Assembly: GCA_038746745.1 (NCBI GenBank)
Contig: JBCDKJ010000001.1
Location: forward strand, 62,001 to 126,000
Source: JANQIO01 sp038746745
Lineage (GTDB): Bacteria; Pseudomonadota; Gammaproteobacteria; Pseudomonadales; Halieaceae
DNA: 64,000 bases
Direction: 5' to 3'
Positions within the stretch are counted from its first letter, which is position 1, and each line of letters starts with the position of its first letter. The position numbers were made by a program, and so were the translations under genes. The notes beneath the pieces were generated by a model. That model saw nothing but the letters and a program-made list of their open reading frames with translations. It did no database searches and was not told the origin of the DNA. Positions 1 to 9,612 of the stretch are shown here, piece after piece.

Positions 1-1
1 A

Positions 2-610
2 GCACTGTTCGAGCACTGGCGAGCGGAGTATGCGCGTCAGGGGCATACCGCCCTGTGTATACCCACCGGTGCCAGTGATGGCATTGGTTTGTGGGGCTAT
101 CTCAGTGCCGCCAGCGAACTTGCCGAGGATATGCTGTCAGTCGGCGTCACGTCTGCGCACTGGGTCTCTGCTACCGGTTCCGGGGGCACACAGGCTGGGC
201 TTACGCTAGGCGCCGCCCTGCATGAAGTCCCGGCCACAGTCTGGGGAGTTAACGTGTGTGATGACGAGACCTGGTTCGTTAACAAGGTCGAGGAGGACAT
301 AGCCGACTGGGCACAGCGCTATCCTCAGCGGCAGCGCATACCTGACGTCACCGCCAGGGTATTGGACGGCTACGTGGGCCCAGGGTATGGCAAGGCCACC
401 CCTGCCGTGTTTGACACCATTTCTATGTTGGCGCGCACTGAAGGTGTAGTGCTGGACCCTGTATATACCGGCAAAGCTTTTTACGGCATGTTGCAAGAGC
501 TCCAGGCCGGTCGGTTTGATGACTGTGAGGATGTCATTTTCATTCACACCGGCGGCGTGTACGGGCTGTTCCCTCAGCGGCAGGCGTTCGGTTTTGGGGC
601 TTCGCCCTAA
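2..610 (+). CDS. D-cysteine desulfhydrase / ACC deaminase-family PLP enzyme, C-terminal part
   Basis: The frame is open from the left edge, so the N-terminus with the PLP-binding lysine is outside the window. What remains is the C-terminal ~200 residues of a fold type II PLP enzyme. An SGGTQAGL stretch looks like the phosphate-binding loop, DPVYTGKAFYG is typical of the D-cysteine desulfhydrase/ACC deaminase group, and IFIHTGG lies near the end. The family splits D-cysteine to pyruvate, sulfide and ammonia, or opens ACC. These cannot be separated here because the N-terminal specificity residues are missing. cysB lies 1.1 kb downstream, which mildly favours a sulfur role. Confidence 0.8.
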   Translation, partial: ALFEHWRAEYARQGHTALCIPTGASDGIGLWGYLSAASELAEDMLSVGVTSAHWVSATGSGGTQAGLTLGAALHEVPATVWGVNVCDDETWFVNKVEEDIADWAQRYPQRQRIPDVTARVLDGYVGPGYGKATPAVFDTISMLARTEGVVLDPVYTGKAFYGMLQELQAGRFDDCEDVIFIHTGGVYGLFPQRQAFGFGASP

Positions 611-708
611 AGTCGCAGAAGCCTGAAAGCGCCGCTATGGAGCTGGGCAATCAAATCGCAGCTCCGATTCTGCTAAGCTCAAAACATCCGCACTGACCGG
701 GGCAAATA

Positions 709-1608
709 ATGCCTGTAAAGCGAGACGACAAACTGGTAATCGCGATTTCCTCGCGCGCCTTGTTCAATCTGGATAAGAGCCACAAAGTCTATGAACAGGA
801 GGGGCTTGAGGCCTATTCGCGCTATCAGATTGAGCACGAGGATGAGCCATTGGAGCAGGGCGAGGCCTTCCCGATGGTCCAGAAGCTCCTGCGCATCAAT
901 CAGTTGCTGGGCGCGGATGGTCGCGTTGAGGTGGTATTGCTGTCGCGCAATAGCGCAGACACGGGCTTGCGCGTGTTCAACTCAATTCAGCATTACAAGC
1001 TGGACATTCAGCGGGCGGCATTTTGCGGCGGCGAAAGTCCGTATCGCTACATTGCTGCTTTTGGTGCGCAGCTTTTTCTATCGACTGAGCCTGAGGACGT
1101 TCGCCACGCGCTCAATCACGGAGTGGCGGCTGCAACACTGGTATCCAAGCGCAAGTCCGGAAGTGACGCGGATCAACTGCGGTTCGCCTTTGATGGTGAT
1201 GCGGTGCTGTTCTCTGATGAAGCGGAACGCGTCTACAAACAGGAGGGACTTGAAGCGTTTCAAGACAGCGAACAGGCAGCAGCCCGTGAGCCACTGAGCG
1301 GTGGTCCGTTTAAGCCTTTCCTGGCTGCCTTACAGCACCTGCAGAAAGAGTTTCCAGCTAGTGAAGCGCCCATTCGCACCGCGCTGGTAACCGCCAGGTC
1401 TGCGCCCGCTCACGAGCGGGTCATACGCACACTGCGAGCCTGGGACATCCGGATTGATGAGTCCATTTTCCTGGGCGGATTGGATAAAGGTGAGTTTTTG
1501 CAGGCGTATCGCGCTGACGTATTTTTCGACGACCAGCAAACCCACTGTGAAAGCGCGGGTGCGCATGTGCCAACAGGTCACGTCCCACACGGGATTGCCA
1601 ATCAGTAA
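709..1608 (+). CDS. 5'-nucleotidase (cytosolic 5'-nucleotidase I family)
   Basis: A 299-residue soluble protein of the cytosolic 5'-nucleotidase I type, which dephosphorylates nucleoside monophosphates. Two halves show related text: residues 10-36 (SSRALFN then VYEQEGLEAY) and 158-184 (FDGDAVLF then VYKQEGLEAF). The second carries a HAD-like DxD at Asp162/Asp164. A conserved-looking DDQQTHCE lies near residue 275. The start ATG follows GGGGCAAATA. Spacers of ~100 bases to the previous gene and ~165 bases to cysB suggest a single-gene transcript. A hairpin with GGAGCT/AGCTCC arms lies upstream near 642-665. Family is confident; the preferred nucleotide is unknown. Confidence 0.82.
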   Translation: MPVKRDDKLVIAISSRALFNLDKSHKVYEQEGLEAYSRYQIEHEDEPLEQGEAFPMVQKLLRINQLLGADGRVEVVLLSRNSADTGLRVFNSIQHYKLDIQRAAFCGGESPYRYIAAFGAQLFLSTEPEDVRHALNHGVAAATLVSKRKSGSDADQLRFAFDGDAVLFSDEAERVYKQEGLEAFQDSEQAAAREPLSGGPFKPFLAALQHLQKEFPASEAPIRTALVTARSAPAHERVIRTLRAWDIRIDESIFLGGLDKGEFLQAYRADVFFDDQQTHCESAGAHVPTGHVPHGIANQ

Positions 1609-1772
1609 GGGCCTGGCGCACTTATTACTTTTGTCCGCTTGATTTAACAGCCTTAAGCGCTATTCTTCATAAGTGCGCGGCACGCCACCAAAGCGTTGTG
1701 CCATTGAAATGCCTGCAGGATCGGCGCGGCATTCGTTCGCACCCCTTATCCATTGCGCCGTGATGTGATCCC

Positions 1773-2747
1773 ATGAAGTTACAGCAGCTTAGATACATCT
1801 GGGAGGTTGCCCATCACGAGCTGAACGTCTCGGCCACCGCGCAGGCGCTCTTCACATCCCAACCTGGCATCAGTAAACAGATTCGGCTGCTAGAAGATGA
1901 GCTCGGCGTCGAAATATTTGCTCGCAGCGGCAAGCATCTAACGCATATTACGCCTGCCGGTGAAGTCATTTTGGACACTGCCGGCGAGATTCTGCGCAAA
2001 GTGGAATCCATCAAGAACGTGGCGCAGGAGTACAGCAACGAGAAAAAGGGCAGCCTGTCTCTCGCTACCACACATACTCAGGCTCGCTACGCGCTGCCGG
2101 GAACCATCAGCACCTTCATAGAGCGCTATCCAGACGTATCACTGCATATGCATCAGGGCACGCCCATGCAGATATCTGAAATGGCGGCAGACGGCACGGT
2201 TGAATTTGCCGTCGCCACCGAAGCGCTGGAGTTGTTCAGTGATTTGGTGATGATGCCCTGTTACCGATGGAATCGCTGTATTCTGGTGCCACGAGATCAT
2301 CCGCTGGCGTCAGCAGGAGCGCTCACGCTGGAGTCTGTAGCAGAGCATCCCATTGTGACGTACGTGTTTGGCTTTACCGGACGCTCGCGGCTCGATGAGG
2401 CATTTATCGAGCGTGGCCTTGTGCCGCGGGTTGTTTTCACCGCAGCCGACGCAGATGTCATAAAGACCTACGTTCGGCTGGGTTTGGGTATTGGCATTGT
2501 CGCCAGGATGGCTTTCGATGAAGAGGTTGACGATGATCTGGTTGCGCTGGACGCGAGTCATCTGTTTGCGTCCAGCGTAACTAAGATTGGCTGTCGGCGA
2601 GGCACGTTTCTGCGCGGCTATATGTACGAGTTTATCGAGCTATTCGCTCCACATTTGAAGCGCGATGTTGTGGATGCCGCCTTTGCCTGCACCAGTAAAA
2701 CGGAGCTGGACAAGCTATTTGCATCAGTTGAGTTGCCTACTTTTTAG
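1773..2747 (+). CDS. cysB: LysR-type regulator CysB
   Basis: A 324-residue LysR-family protein, the usual CysB length. The winged helix-turn-helix occupies residues 1-60, beginning MKLQQLRYIWEVA with the CysB-like segment TSQPGISKQIRLLEDELG. The inducer-binding domain spans about residues 90-300. CysB activates sulfate assimilation genes with N-acetylserine as inducer and responds to sulfide/thiosulfate. It is carried here as a stand-alone gene; the 3' end runs directly into a 19-base tandem repeat. The match to gammaproteobacterial CysB is close over the whole length. cysG (siroheme, the sulfite reductase cofactor) lies 31 kb away in this window. Confidence 0.93.
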   Translation: MKLQQLRYIWEVAHHELNVSATAQALFTSQPGISKQIRLLEDELGVEIFARSGKHLTHITPAGEVILDTAGEILRKVESIKNVAQEYSNEKKGSLSLATTHTQARYALPGTISTFIERYPDVSLHMHQGTPMQISEMAADGTVEFAVATEALELFSDLVMMPCYRWNRCILVPRDHPLASAGALTLESVAEHPIVTYVFGFTGRSRLDEAFIERGLVPRVVFTAADADVIKTYVRLGLGIGIVARMAFDEEVDDDLVALDASHLFASSVTKIGCRRGTFLRGYMYEFIELFAPHLKRDVVDAAFACTSKTELDKLFASVELPTF

Positions 2748-2800
2748 ATGGCCTCAGGCGACTTAAATGGCCTCAGGCGACTTAGATGGCCCCTGAGAAT
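2745..2800. repeat. 19-base tandem repeat at the cysB stop codon
   Basis: Unit 2745-2763 (TAGATGGCCTCAGGCGACT) begins on the cysB TAG stop and is repeated with one change at 2764-2782. A third, diverged copy is at 2783-2800. The third copy ends in CCCTGAG, so CTCAGG/CCTGAG could pair. No T-run follows. Confidence 0.85.
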
Positions 2801-2863
2801 TTCTTTCAACGCTTTATCGCCGATTAAAACGTTTTATAACCCAAGACCGCCGCGGAGACTGCT

Positions 2864-3481
2864 TTGGAAATTGTATGCCTGGACCTTGAAGGCGTGTTGG
2901 TGCCGGAAATCTGGATAGAGTTTGCTGAGCGAGCCGGTATCGATGCTCTGCGGGCAACAACACGGGATATCCCGGACTATGACGAGTTGATGCAACAGCG
3001 CCTGGGGTTGCTGGATCAACACAATTTGGGTGTTGGGGACATCCAGGCCGTCATCGCCGAGATGCAGCCTCTGGACGGCGCTGCTGCTTTTCTGGAATGG
3101 CTGCGGCCGCGCTACCAGGTGGTCATTCTCTCAGACACGTTTTACGAGTTTTCTGCACCGCTCATGGAGCAGTTAGCCTGGCCGACGCTGTTTTGCCACA
3201 GGCTGCTGAGCGATGATGCCGGAAAAGTAACAGGGTACAAGCTGCGGCAGGCCGACCCCAAGCGCGCGTCTGTCAAAGCGTTTCACAGCCTCAACTATAA
3301 GACTATTGCCGCCGGCGACTCTTATAATGACACAAGCATGCTGGAAGAGGCCGATGCGGGCATTCTGTTCCGCGCCCCGGACAATGTTATTCGGGAATTT
3401 CCGCAGTATCCTGCCGTGCGCGAGTATGACGAGTTAAAAACAGAGATAGCCCAGGCTTCGTCCGCTATCGCTAGCGCATAG
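2864..3481 (+). CDS. thrH: Phosphoserine phosphatase / homoserine phosphotransferase ThrH
   Basis: A 205-residue HAD-superfamily enzyme matching Pseudomonas ThrH along its length. It hydrolyses phosphoserine and can transfer the phosphate to homoserine. The motif I nucleophile is Asp7 in CLDLEGV, motif II is VVILSDTFYEF (residues 87-97), and motif III/IV is AAGDSYNDTSMLEEA with downstream AGILF. Translation starts at TTG 2864, six bases after GGAG at 2854-2857. The 3' end overlaps the convergent pabB gene by 11 bases (3471-3481). Serine and threonine biosynthesis are the likely roles. Confidence 0.92.
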   Translation: MEIVCLDLEGVLVPEIWIEFAERAGIDALRATTRDIPDYDELMQQRLGLLDQHNLGVGDIQAVIAEMQPLDGAAAFLEWLRPRYQVVILSDTFYEFSAPLMEQLAWPTLFCHRLLSDDAGKVTGYKLRQADPKRASVKAFHSLNYKTIAAGDSYNDTSMLEEADAGILFRAPDNVIREFPQYPAVREYDELKTEIAQASSAIASA

Positions 3482-4817
3482 ACTCCAGAGCTTCCAACAA
3501 GCCGCCGACCTTGTCCCAGGTTTCCTCGTATTCCCGGTCGACCTCTGAGTCTGCCACCAGTCCTCCGCCACCCCAACAGCGAATCGCGCCGCCTTCGCAC
3601 ACCAGTGATCGAATCGCGATATTGCTGTCCATATTGCCTCCGGGTTCAAGATAAAAAACGCTACCGCAGTAAGGTCCACGGGGTTCAGGCTCCAGCTCGC
3701 GGATGATTTCCATGGCTCTTCGCTTGGGGGCACCGGTAATGGAGCCACCGGGAAAGCTATCGCGGAGCAGGTCCGCACTGCTGCGATCTTCAGCGAGCTG
3801 CCCCACAACGGTACTCACCAGGTGATGAACCGCTGGATAACTCTCCAGTTCAAACAGGGCCTCAACTGCGACACTTCCAGGCAGACAATTACGGCCAATG
3901 TCGTTGCGCAACAGATCCACAATCATCAGATTTTCGGCGCGGTCTTTAGCCGACGACAGTAACGATTCTGCGGATGCTTTGTCTGCCCAGGCGTCCCGAC
4001 GGCGTGGGCGGGTGCCCTTGATCGGTTTGGTTTGGACGCGCCGGTCACGGACCTGCAGGAACCGTTCGGGGGACAGACACAGCACCTGTCGATCGCCACA
4101 GTCGTGGTATGCGCCAAAGGGTGCTGCTGCCAGCACCCGCAAGCGCTGGTATGCCAGCCACGGATCGCCAGCGTACTGAGCGCTAAAACATCGCGCCAGA
4201 TTAACCTGATAACAGTCCCCCGCATGTATGTAGTCAAGCACGCGCTGGAAGGCGTCCCTGTAACTGTCTTTTTGCAGATTACTGGTGAAGCCTGTCAGTA
4301 GCTTGAAGCTCCTCGATGTTCCGCTATCGCGCTCCGGCGCATGACGAAACCGCTGCAGCAAGTCCCGTCGCGTCTCGGCGCTGAGGCAGGGCTGGACGGT
4401 GAGAATGCTAGTGTGCGATTCATGGTTGCTGAGGAGCGCCCAGCCATAGAGTCCCACGTCGCCACGAGCGCCCGACACTGCGTCCAGATAGTTTAGCGGT
4501 AGCCCCAACTCATAATCCAGGGTGCCGGCGATGCCGCCGCAGAAGGGGAGCCCTTCCGGTGCGGACTGAAGCCCCTTGCAAGCGTCATCGATTTTTAGAA
4601 TCCAGTTGAAAATATCCTCATATGTTGCTGAATTATCGAAGTTTATAGAAAGATCATTCAACGGGTTGCCTAGTATAATGTCCCATTGTCCTCGCGCGCT
4701 GTGAGGCCGCGCGGAATCCATTATCAGAACGCCAGGTAAACCCTGCAGCTGCGCATAGCGGTCGGCACTGCTTTGCAGGTAGGGCACTTCTTCAATAAAA
4801 AGCTGGCGTCCAGGCAA
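3471..4817 (-). CDS. pabB: Aminodeoxychorismate synthase component I
   Basis: A 448-residue chorismate-binding enzyme that, with a glutaminase subunit, converts chorismate to 4-amino-4-deoxychorismate for folate synthesis. The C-terminal half has IKGTRPRR, a DRAENLMIVDLLRND stretch, SITGAPK and a GPYCGSVFYL segment, the conserved chorismate-utilising core. Length fits PabB better than the longer TrpE. PIKGT is the form found in PabB, where the lysine attacks chorismate. The best start is TTG at 4817 with GGAG about nine bases upstream. No glutaminase (pabA) is adjacent. It converges on thrH. Confidence 0.9.
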   Translation of the reverse strand: MPGRQLFIEEVPYLQSSADRYAQLQGLPGVLIMDSARPHSARGQWDIILGNPLNDLSINFDNSATYEDIFNWILKIDDACKGLQSAPEGLPFCGGIAGTLDYELGLPLNYLDAVSGARGDVGLYGWALLSNHESHTSILTVQPCLSAETRRDLLQRFRHAPERDSGTSRSFKLLTGFTSNLQKDSYRDAFQRVLDYIHAGDCYQVNLARCFSAQYAGDPWLAYQRLRVLAAAPFGAYHDCGDRQVLCLSPERFLQVRDRRVQTKPIKGTRPRRRDAWADKASAESLLSSAKDRAENLMIVDLLRNDIGRNCLPGSVAVEALFELESYPAVHHLVSTVVGQLAEDRSSADLLRDSFPGGSITGAPKRRAMEIIRELEPEPRGPYCGSVFYLEPGGNMDSNIAIRSLVCEGGAIRCWGGGGLVADSEVDREYEETWDKVGGLLEALESMR

Positions 4818-4988
4818 GCGGGTGGTCTCCGGACTGTTACCACGCGCCCTGTTACAGAGCGGGTCGAACAGTGTTAGCAGTGGTCACATAGAGTTCCGCA
4901 AACCTGCTGCGAACGGCTGCGAAATTGACATTAACTGGCGGTGAACGTATCGTAATCCGCCTTTTTACTCCAGCAGTGCTGCCCCTCA

Positions 4989-6716
4989 ATGAGCAACAAA
5001 ATCACCCCGGTTCCCGCCTTGAAAAACCCGTTTGCTAAGGAAGTGGATCGTGAGTTTCTGGTGCCGGGTCAGATCGCCAGCGAGCCAGGACTGTTTGAAG
5101 AGGCAATGAAAGCCGGCTTCGAGTTGCAGCAGCGGCCTCGGGGTGCGGCTGGCGTGAAAAGTATCGAACGCCAGCATCAAAAACAGCGCATGACCATTTG
5201 GGAGCGCATTGATGTCCTGGCAGACCCCGGTAGTTCACCGACGATTCTTTTTCAAAACTGGGGGCCCAACCTTGACGGTGCCTCGCTAGTCACAGCGATT
5301 ATTTCTGTCAACGGACGCGATGTAGCCTTGTATGGCCACGACTTCACTGTTCGCGCGGGGTCCATGGATGCCACCAATGGCCGCAAGCTGGCGCGCCTGT
5401 TCGAGCTTGCCGCCAAGCGCAGAATTCCGCTGGTCGGGCTTAACGACAGTGCAGGCGCCTATATTCCTGCAGGCGTAGGCGGCCTGGATGGGTACGCGGA
5501 CGCGTTTACTGCGCTGCGGAAGATTTCTGGCGTGGTGCCATCCATCATGTGCATGTTTGGTTTTAACGCCGGTGGCGGCTCCTATCTGCCCAGACAGGGG
5601 AGCTTCCTTATTCAACCTAACAACACCTTCTTTGGCCTGACTGGCCCAGGGGTAGTGAAATCGGTGTTGGGGGAAGATGTTACCCCGGATGAGTTGGGCG
5701 GTCCGGCCGTGCACAGCCAGAGCGGTGTCAATGACTTTGTGGTGCCTGACGAAGTGTCTGCGCTTAATAAAGTACGTGAACTGCTCAACTATTTGCCCAG
5801 CCATAGCGCGGAATTCGCGCCGCAGCAGCCATCGTCAGACCCGGTAACCCGCAAGACCTGGGATATCGATATTCTGCTGAAAAAAGCCTTTAATTCCGCG
5901 ACGGGCTTCAATACGCCCATCGACATTTCTATCCTGATTCAGCAGCTCTGCGATCACGGTGATTTCCTTGAAATCCAGGCAGAGCGCGCGAGAAACACCA
6001 TAACAGCGCTTGGGCGAATTGGCGGCAATGTGATTGGCTTTGTCGCCAATAACAGTGCCGTTGCCTCGGGGCAAATTGACATCGCCGCCGCCTATAAAAA
6101 CGCCCGATTTATCCGCTTTTGCAATATTTACAACATTCCGGTCATCTTCCTGGAGGACACCACTGGCTTTTTGCCCGGCAGAGAGCAGGAGACCGGCGGT
6201 ATTGTGCAGGCAGGACGTGCCATGCTGGATGCCATTGTCGACTTGCGTACCCCGCGGTTCCTGGTGATTGTTCGCAATGCCTTTGGCGGTGCCTACGCGT
6301 CTTACAACAACTATCCCACTGGCGCAGACTTTGTTGTCGCACTGCCTACAACGCGTCTGGCGGTAATGGGTCCGGCGGGTGTGGAGTACGTCTACAAAGA
6401 TGAACTACGCGCTATGCGCAGTGAGGCCGCCGCGCGTCGCAAAGCGCTGGCTCAACAGGTGAGCGAAGGTCTGGGCGGCGCTGAATCAAAAGACGCAGAG
6501 GATGCTATCGCCAGTTGGGTCAAGGCCCAGGAGGCCGACCTGGCACGGCGGTATGAGAGAGAGCTGATGAACCCGAATGAAGCCTTAAGTCTGGGTTCTA
6601 TCTCGCAGATCGTTATGCCTTCCGACCTGCGCCAGGTGCTGGCAGAAAATATGTCTTTTCACCTGCGTCACTATGAGCCGTCCGCCATGGCCGGTATTCA
6701 GCGAGAGTTTCACTAG
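4989..6716 (+). CDS. Acyl-CoA (probably propionyl-CoA) carboxylase, carboxyltransferase subunit
   Basis: A 575-residue crotonase-fold carboxyltransferase, a little longer than the usual 510-540. The N-terminal half has GHDFTVRAGSM and the oxyanion-forming NAGGGSYLPR region. The C-terminal half has TGFLPGREQETGG, then FGGAYASYNNY. It moves carboxyl groups from carboxybiotin to an acyl-CoA. It opens a head-to-tail operon with biotin carboxylase, methylmalonyl-CoA epimerase, mutase and MeaB, so propionyl-CoA is the natural substrate by context. No good Shine-Dalgarno is seen before the ATG. Substrate is inferred; acetyl-CoA or longer acyl-CoAs are not excluded. Confidence 0.88.
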   Translation: MSNKITPVPALKNPFAKEVDREFLVPGQIASEPGLFEEAMKAGFELQQRPRGAAGVKSIERQHQKQRMTIWERIDVLADPGSSPTILFQNWGPNLDGASLVTAIISVNGRDVALYGHDFTVRAGSMDATNGRKLARLFELAAKRRIPLVGLNDSAGAYIPAGVGGLDGYADAFTALRKISGVVPSIMCMFGFNAGGGSYLPRQGSFLIQPNNTFFGLTGPGVVKSVLGEDVTPDELGGPAVHSQSGVNDFVVPDEVSALNKVRELLNYLPSHSAEFAPQQPSSDPVTRKTWDIDILLKKAFNSATGFNTPIDISILIQQLCDHGDFLEIQAERARNTITALGRIGGNVIGFVANNSAVASGQIDIAAAYKNARFIRFCNIYNIPVIFLEDTTGFLPGREQETGGIVQAGRAMLDAIVDLRTPRFLVIVRNAFGGAYASYNNYPTGADFVVALPTTRLAVMGPAGVEYVYKDELRAMRSEAAARRKALAQQVSEGLGGAESKDAEDAIASWVKAQEADLARRYERELMNPNEALSLGSISQIVMPSDLRQVLAENMSFHLRHYEPSAMAGIQREFH

Positions 6717-6731
6717 GGCCCATAGGGTGAG

Positions 6732-6757
6732 CAGTGCGGGTCCTGGCGCCCGCACTG
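6732..6757 (+). promoter_or_regulatory. Intercistronic hairpin in carboxylase operon
   Basis: Arms CAGTGCGGG (6732-6740) and CCCGCACTG (6749-6757) are perfectly complementary over nine bases with an eight-base loop. It sits between the carboxyltransferase stop and the biotin carboxylase start at 6785 and lacks a T-run. It is therefore more likely an mRNA stability or processing element, or an attenuating structure, than a terminator. Confidence 0.6.
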
Positions 6758-6784
6758 GCCAACAGCTCAGCAAGGAATCGCCGC

Positions 6785-9598
6785 GTGTCTAACGAACATT
6801 ACTTGAACAACAGTATGGTGCATCGGGATCGCCGCCTGGGCAGGCGACCTTCTGAGTGGGTGCGGCAGTTTGCCTGTGACCACCTGCGCCCACTGATTAT
6901 CTGCCGCGGGCCCATTCGCAAGGAAGCGATGGACGTGTTCGAAGAGATGGGCATTACTCACTACGGCATTTTGCTATCAGAGAAAGACTCGATTACCTAT
7001 CGCTATGCACTGGCCCCCGAGCTGCGTCAGCTGACAGACCCCGATCGGGTGCACCGCGTGCCAGATTATACCGGCGTGAATAAAGCGGAGCGCGAGGCGC
7101 GCATCGGTCAGATCATTTCGATTGCCCATGACAATGGTTATAACGCGGTATTTGCCGGTTACGGTTTCATGGCGGAAGACGAGACCATGGTTGCTGCGTT
7201 GGAGCGCGCGGGTCTGACATTTATCGGCCCCTGCTCGCGCACCGTGCATGACGCAGGTCTTAAGGATGAAGCCAAGCGCACAGCACTCGCGGTAGGCGTG
7301 AGCGTGACCCCTGGTATCGACAACGGGACGGCGCTCACTCTGTTAAAGAAGTATCCCGACGTGGCAGCGCTTACCGCGCTCTGCGAAGAGCATCAGCTCG
7401 ACGTCACTACGGCGCTGGCGGATGACAAACTGTCCATGGCGGACAAGGCCGATCAGGTGTTGGCCGCTTCGTACGCGGCAGGGATTGATCTCTATAGCGT
7501 CGATGAACTGGCAGAGACCCTGACTGAGGCCGTGGGCCGCATGGCAGAGGAATATCCGCAGAACCGGATTCGGCTGAAGGCGATTAGCGGTGGCGGCGGT
7601 AAGGGGCAGCGTATCCTCGGCATCGGTGAAGCTGATCGCACGCCGGAAATGGTGCGTGAAATCCTCAACGAGGTGAAAACCACCGGCGTAGGCGATAACA
7701 AAAATGTGCTGGTCGAGCTCAATATAGAAACTACCCGTCATCAGGAGATTCAGGTCATCGGCAACGGTGAGTGGACGCTGGCAATGGGGGGAAGAGACTG
7801 CTCTTTGCAAATGCATGAGCAGAAACTGCTGGAAGTGTCGGTGACGCAAGAATCGCTGTTGCTGGCGGCGGAGCAGGCTGAGCAATCAGGGCTCGACGAG
7901 GAAGCCACGGTACTTCGTCAGGATATCGAAACACTGGCTGCCATGGAGGCCGAGGCGGAGCGTTTTGGTGAGGCGACGGGGCTGGATTCCGTATCGACCT
8001 TCGAGTGTATCGTCGATCGCGACAAGCACTTCTTCATGGAAATGAATACGCGTATCCAGGTGGAGCACCGCGTAACAGAACTTTGCTACGCCCTGGAATT
8101 CACCAATCCTGATCAGCCGGGGGACAGCTTCGTCGTAGAGTCGCTGGTGGAAGCTATGGTGCTGCTGGCCGCACATGGCAGCGCACTGCCCAAACCTTCC
8201 CGCGTGCCGCGGTTCAATGACTCCGTTGAGGCGAGGCTCAATGCGACCAACCAGGCTCTGCAGCCCCATGCTGGCGGTGTGATTGAGTACTGGTCTGATG
8301 CCATTGAGGGGGAGATTCGAGACGATCAGGGTATCAGTTTGCACAACCCCGACACCGACGTCTTCATGAAATACACCCTGGCCGGGGCCTATGATTCCAA
8401 TATTGCGCTGTTGCTGACCGTAGGTGAAACCCGACTGGATACCTATCAGCGCATGGCAGACGTGATACGACGCGCCACCATGCGCGGCCGGGACCTGGCC
8501 ACCAATCTCGAGTTTCATTACGGCCTAGTCAACTGGTTTATCGGCAACAATATTAATGCCCGTCCCACGACGCGATTTATTGTCCCCTATCTGACAGCGG
8601 TCGGGGAGCTCAAGTCTGAGGCCAATGACATAGATCTTGTACACGCCTATGACGCCTTGATGCAGCACGCAATAGCGGAAGTGGACGGCGACGATGCATC
8701 AGCCCTGCGCACCTGCTTCGAGCGAAAATATTCGCTGCTGCGGCGACCCATAGAGCGTTTGATGGCAGAGCCTCATCTGCTCGCCGGGTGGTTGAGCGTT
8801 AATCGCGACTGCTACACCATGATCGAGGGTCGCCTCTGCTGGAACGAGAACCCCCTGGAATTGCTGGCAGACACCTACCACTTCCTGGATATGGATATGC
8901 AGCCGGGTCAGCCCGCGGCGCACATGATTTGGGATCACGATGATGCATTGCTGCAGTCGGGCGTCGATTTTTACAACGAGCTCAATAACCGGCTAAGCGT
9001 CGCTGATTGGATAGAGCTTGATAATCTGCTGACTGAGGGCGAGGCACCCGAGGCATTTGATGATGTGACGTGGGCCGAGGTGCAGGCCGCCCATATGGGT
9101 TTCCAGGCGGGTCTCGATATTCTCGCCGTGTTGCCTGCCCTGGCAGAAGCCACCGGCTTCTATCAGTTGTCAGTCAACACTGATCTGACCATCAATATTC
9201 CGGAGCGTCTGCTGGACGAGGCCTTGCAGGAGCGAATGGCTAAAGTGCTGGTGCCCCCTCCAGTGGCAAAAAGCGATGAGATTCTCGCTGAAAGCGGCGG
9301 CATGTTTTATTCCCGCGAAACACCAGAGCACCCGCAGTACGTGCAAGAGGGGAGTCACTTTGATGAAGGCGATCCACTCTATATCGTTGAAGTTATGAAG
9401 ATGTTCAACAAGGTGTATGCGCCTTTTTCGGGAACCATCGATAAGGTGCTGGTGGAAGACGATGGGCTGATTATCAGCAAGGGCCAGCCACTGTTTAAAA
9501 TCACCCCGGATGAAGTGATCGTAGAAGAATCTGCAGAGGACAAGCTCGCCCGGCGGCAGGCAGCGACCGATCATTTCCTGTCAACAGTACTCACGTAA
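6785..9598 (+). CDS. Acyl-CoA carboxylase biotin carboxylase + biotin carrier, long atypical form
   Basis: I place the start at GTG 6785, eight bases after AGGA (6773-6776); the frame also reads back to GTG 6734, but through a strong hairpin. The 937-residue product has a biotin carboxylase N-terminal domain, an ATP-grasp domain with the glycine loop GGGGKG at 269-274, the catalytic EMNTRIQVEH block, a long middle region, and a C-terminal biotinyl domain with VEVMKM (biotinylated Lys872). About 92 residues separate VTPG (174-177) from the glycine loop, against roughly 30-35 in ordinary biotin carboxylases, so an insert of some 60 residues is present. It charges biotin with bicarbonate for the upstream carboxyltransferase. 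Confidence 0.88.
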   Translation: MSNEHYLNNSMVHRDRRLGRRPSEWVRQFACDHLRPLIICRGPIRKEAMDVFEEMGITHYGILLSEKDSITYRYALAPELRQLTDPDRVHRVPDYTGVNKAEREARIGQIISIAHDNGYNAVFAGYGFMAEDETMVAALERAGLTFIGPCSRTVHDAGLKDEAKRTALAVGVSVTPGIDNGTALTLLKKYPDVAALTALCEEHQLDVTTALADDKLSMADKADQVLAASYAAGIDLYSVDELAETLTEAVGRMAEEYPQNRIRLKAISGGGGKGQRILGIGEADRTPEMVREILNEVKTTGVGDNKNVLVELNIETTRHQEIQVIGNGEWTLAMGGRDCSLQMHEQKLLEVSVTQESLLLAAEQAEQSGLDEEATVLRQDIETLAAMEAEAERFGEATGLDSVSTFECIVDRDKHFFMEMNTRIQVEHRVTELCYALEFTNPDQPGDSFVVESLVEAMVLLAAHGSALPKPSRVPRFNDSVEARLNATNQALQPHAGGVIEYWSDAIEGEIRDDQGISLHNPDTDVFMKYTLAGAYDSNIALLLTVGETRLDTYQRMADVIRRATMRGRDLATNLEFHYGLVNWFIGNNINARPTTRFIVPYLTAVGELKSEANDIDLVHAYDALMQHAIAEVDGDDASALRTCFERKYSLLRRPIERLMAEPHLLAGWLSVNRDCYTMIEGRLCWNENPLELLADTYHFLDMDMQPGQPAAHMIWDHDDALLQSGVDFYNELNNRLSVADWIELDNLLTEGEAPEAFDDVTWAEVQAAHMGFQAGLDILAVLPALAEATGFYQLSVNTDLTINIPERLLDEALQERMAKVLVPPPVAKSDEILAESGGMFYSRETPEHPQYVQEGSHFDEGDPLYIVEVMKMFNKVYAPFSGTIDKVLVEDDGLIISKGQPLFKITPDEVIVEESAEDKLARRQAATDHFLSTVLT

Positions 9599-9612
9599 GA
9601 GGCCAAGGAAAC

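Noticed and set aside
7886..8518. 210-codon frame antisense to biotin carboxylase
   Set aside because: Overlaps the conserved catalytic region fully and has no recognisable motif.
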